DNA of 64,000 bases from Cyclina sinensis (Eukaryota; Mollusca; Bivalvia; Venerida; Veneridae), in contig JAAONU010000003.1 in assembly GCA_012932295.1 (NCBI GenBank), forward strand, positions 27,762,361-27,826,360, read 5' to 3'. Made by a program: the position numbers and the translations under genes. Below, piece by piece: positions 61,895-64,000 of this stretch (position 1 is its first letter; the number at the start of each line of letters is the position of its first letter). Below the pieces are notes generated by a model. It was not told where the DNA came from, made no database searches, and was given only the letters and a program-made list of their open reading frames with translations.

Positions 61895-64000
61895 ATGGTA
61901 CGGAAGAAGATAGATAATCGTATACGAATATTGATAGAGAATGGAGTGGCAGAAAAGCACAGGACAATGTTTGTAGTCATTGGAGACCACTGCAAGAGAT
62001 CAGGTGTGAAATGTCTTTATATAGCCACGTCACTGTCTTGTGTGAATGATTTGAAGAAGAGTTATAATATTTCAGAAGATCATTTGATATTCATAGTTCT
62101 CAAGAATGCTTTTTATAATCCTGCTAAATCCTGTTGACAAATACATATTGTTAAAAAGATGCTAAGAAAGTCCTTGGTAAAGGTGTGAACAAGTGCCATC
62201 ATTCAATGCCTTCATACCAAGTTAATGTAAGTTTCTATATATGTTATACGTATCATTAAATATGTACATAGGTTATGTATTTTACAGTTTGAGTTCAGGA
62301 AAGAAGAAAAAAATACTTTAATATAAGTTAAAATTTTATATTACTTTCATAGTGGTAAGAGTTTGCACATTTATATTTAAGCATCAGTTTAAGTTCTGCT
62401 GACTTTTTACATAGTGATAACAGAAGCAGCAATGAGTTTGATAGACTAGTGAAAATATCTCTGACACAGATTTACATCTGGATGACTGCTGTTTGTATTA
62501 GGTACAGTCTTATAGTATATTGTACTCAGTAAGTACCTTAGCAATCTGTTTTCTCTTACAAGGTGGTGATTCTACATCACATGTTGTCAAAAGCAGCAGT
62601 AAAAGCCAGACCATCTGTGCTCTGGTGTTACAAGAAGGAGCTGGGATTCAGCAGGTAACGCCATCTATCTGTCTTGAGTTAGTTTTGGGAACTCATTTAG
62701 AAAGGTCTCTGACTCTCTGTTACAGTGAATACACAATTTTAAAGAGTGAAACAGTGATATAGTAGGCATGTTTTCACTATAATTATTATGCTTGATATGT
62801 TTACTGAAGGCAGGAAGTTTGATTACTGTTTCTAGGTTTTAGGAAATGGTAAACAGAAGATTATTGTCTGCTATGTCTACTCTGCTTGTACTTCTGTTTG
62901 ATGTATTTTGATCAGTTTAAAAGAACCAGTAAATTAGAAACTTATTAAGAACTTAACAGGAATAGGGTTGAAAAGGGTCTTTGTGAATGTGTCATTGATT
63001 GTGTAGCATGATTTCTTTTATAACAAACCATCATTCAAAGTTTCCAAAGACAATCTTTGGATCATTGCTGTAATAATGAAAAACAAGACTTAATGATGCA
63101 TAAATAGACAGCCATTAAGAAACAGGTCAAAGAGTAACTGCCTTTTAAGTATACTGTTTCCTACTCTTATGGGAATACATAAGAAGGTAAAAAAGATAGG
63201 TACCTCTGTAACATTAAAACAGAGAAAAAGTTTGTTTTGGCTCTTGTCAGCAATGTTTTGCATTGTTCTTCTCTGTCCTTTTTCTGCATTATCACAATAC
63301 CTGTTTGGATATAAAGCCTGTTTTTGTTTCAGCCATAGAAAGAAAAGAATACGACAGTTACAAAAGAAGATGCGAAGTGGAAAGATTGACATTAAGGAAG
63401 ATGACCCATTTGAACTGTTTCATATCCTGCTACAAGTATACGATACTGTTACTATGCGGAGACACATAAAATCCTAGGGAACACATATGGGATGTGTGTC
63501 TTACAGGTTTAGTATCATTTATTTGACTTGATTTCCCCTCTTTTGGTGTAGATCTATGTTTTTGAAACTACTTCATTTCTAAGCCAAGGTTAGTGTAAAA
63601 TGTAAGCAAGTCAAACATTACTGATTTCTCTGTCTAAAGCTAAAGGTATTGGATTATGTAAAATTTGTTTTAAGTATGGGTATTCAGAGTAAAAGATGAC
63701 AATGGATCATGGTTTGAGATTGGTTATTAGGGAAAGGAAACTTGAAATTAAGCTGTATTGTCATTTTACATTTGTTTATATTCTGCAATAAAACTGATTA
63801 CGAATTTTGTCCATGGGCATTACTTCTTGTTCTTTAATATTATATAGAATTAACTGATTAGAAAGAATGTGTATACATATTTTTATGCTATGTTTACTGT
63901 AGTTTTGCCTGTTAGTCAGCTGATTGATTTCTGAAATGTCTTGCAGGACTTTGAAGCAATGACTCCAAACTTATTAGCAAGAACAATTGAGACAGTTGAA
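61895..64000 (+). CDS. NAT10: NAT10 (RNA cytidine acetyltransferase), N-terminal exons, frame-disrupted here
   Basis: Exons: 61895-62003, 62563-62654, 63333-63506, 63947 to beyond the window. The product starts MVRKKIDNRIRILIENGVAE and continues VVILHHMLSKAAVKARPSVL, WCYKKELGFSSHRKKRIRQL, DDPFELF, IRYCYYAETHKILGNTYGMC and DFEAMTPNLLARTIETVE, the conserved start of NAT10/Kre33, which makes N4-acetylcytidine in rRNA and tRNA. Two lesions exist. Exon 1 has one base too many before the donor (AAGAGATCAG where KDQ is expected), and exon 3 has a net +2 (or -1) shift just after FELF (about 63420). The invariant GDRGKDQ reads GDHCK. Splice sites are intact, so it is not a processed copy. It may be an assembly error or a decaying duplicate. 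Confidence 0.88.

Overview
This window is eukaryotic nuclear DNA from an invertebrate, most likely a bivalve mollusc. The reasons are an AT-rich sequence, small exons in long GT-AG introns, frequent ACATGTA-type strings, and many interspersed repeats of types known from bivalves (tRNA-like SINEs, hairpin-ended elements with about 150 bp tandem cores, Tc1 and LINE remnants). The species cannot be fixed from the sequence alone. Protein identities come from recognised conserved segments, with no database search. Every exon chain was checked for reading phase.

Layout. (1) 98-21107, plus strand: the last 25 exons of a KIF27/KIF7-type kinesin (coiled-coil and tail; the motor lies upstream of the window), a repeat-bearing 3' region, and a possible alternative last exon at 23427. 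(2) 25769-28132, minus: an unrecognised 3-exon gene of about 633 codons with a very short first intron. (3) 28133-33032: non-genic, holding a decayed Tc1-like transposon with intact termini at 30827-32299. (4) 33033-44251, plus: a complete 12-exon Caprin (coiled-coil RNA-binding protein, G3BP-type motif, RGG tail) whose introns are loaded with transposable elements. (5) 48258-59192, minus: a complete 13-exon M1AP (meiosis 1 associated protein). (6) 59193-61894: non-genic, with a LINE tail cut by a small hairpin element. (7) 61895 to the window end, plus: the first exons of NAT10 (RNA cytidine acetyltransferase), with two reading-frame lesions in this sequence.

KIF27 and gene 2 converge, as do Caprin and M1AP; M1AP and NAT10 diverge. 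The genes share no obvious pathway. KIF27 (Hedgehog/cilium), Caprin (mRNA granules), M1AP (meiosis) and NAT10 (RNA acetylation) look like ordinary eukaryotic neighbours.

The most interesting structure is in the repeats. At least five elements share one plan: a short terminal inverted repeat, a left-end hairpin, often a GTCC- or GGAT-type microsatellite just inside, a core of roughly 140-170 bp tandem units, and a right end made of the inverted repeat, a small palindrome and CTTGTT. This resembles Helentron-associated elements (HINEs) and bivalve pearl elements. One copy carries an endonuclease-like coding scrap, and another ends exactly at the polypyrimidine tract of a Caprin splice acceptor.
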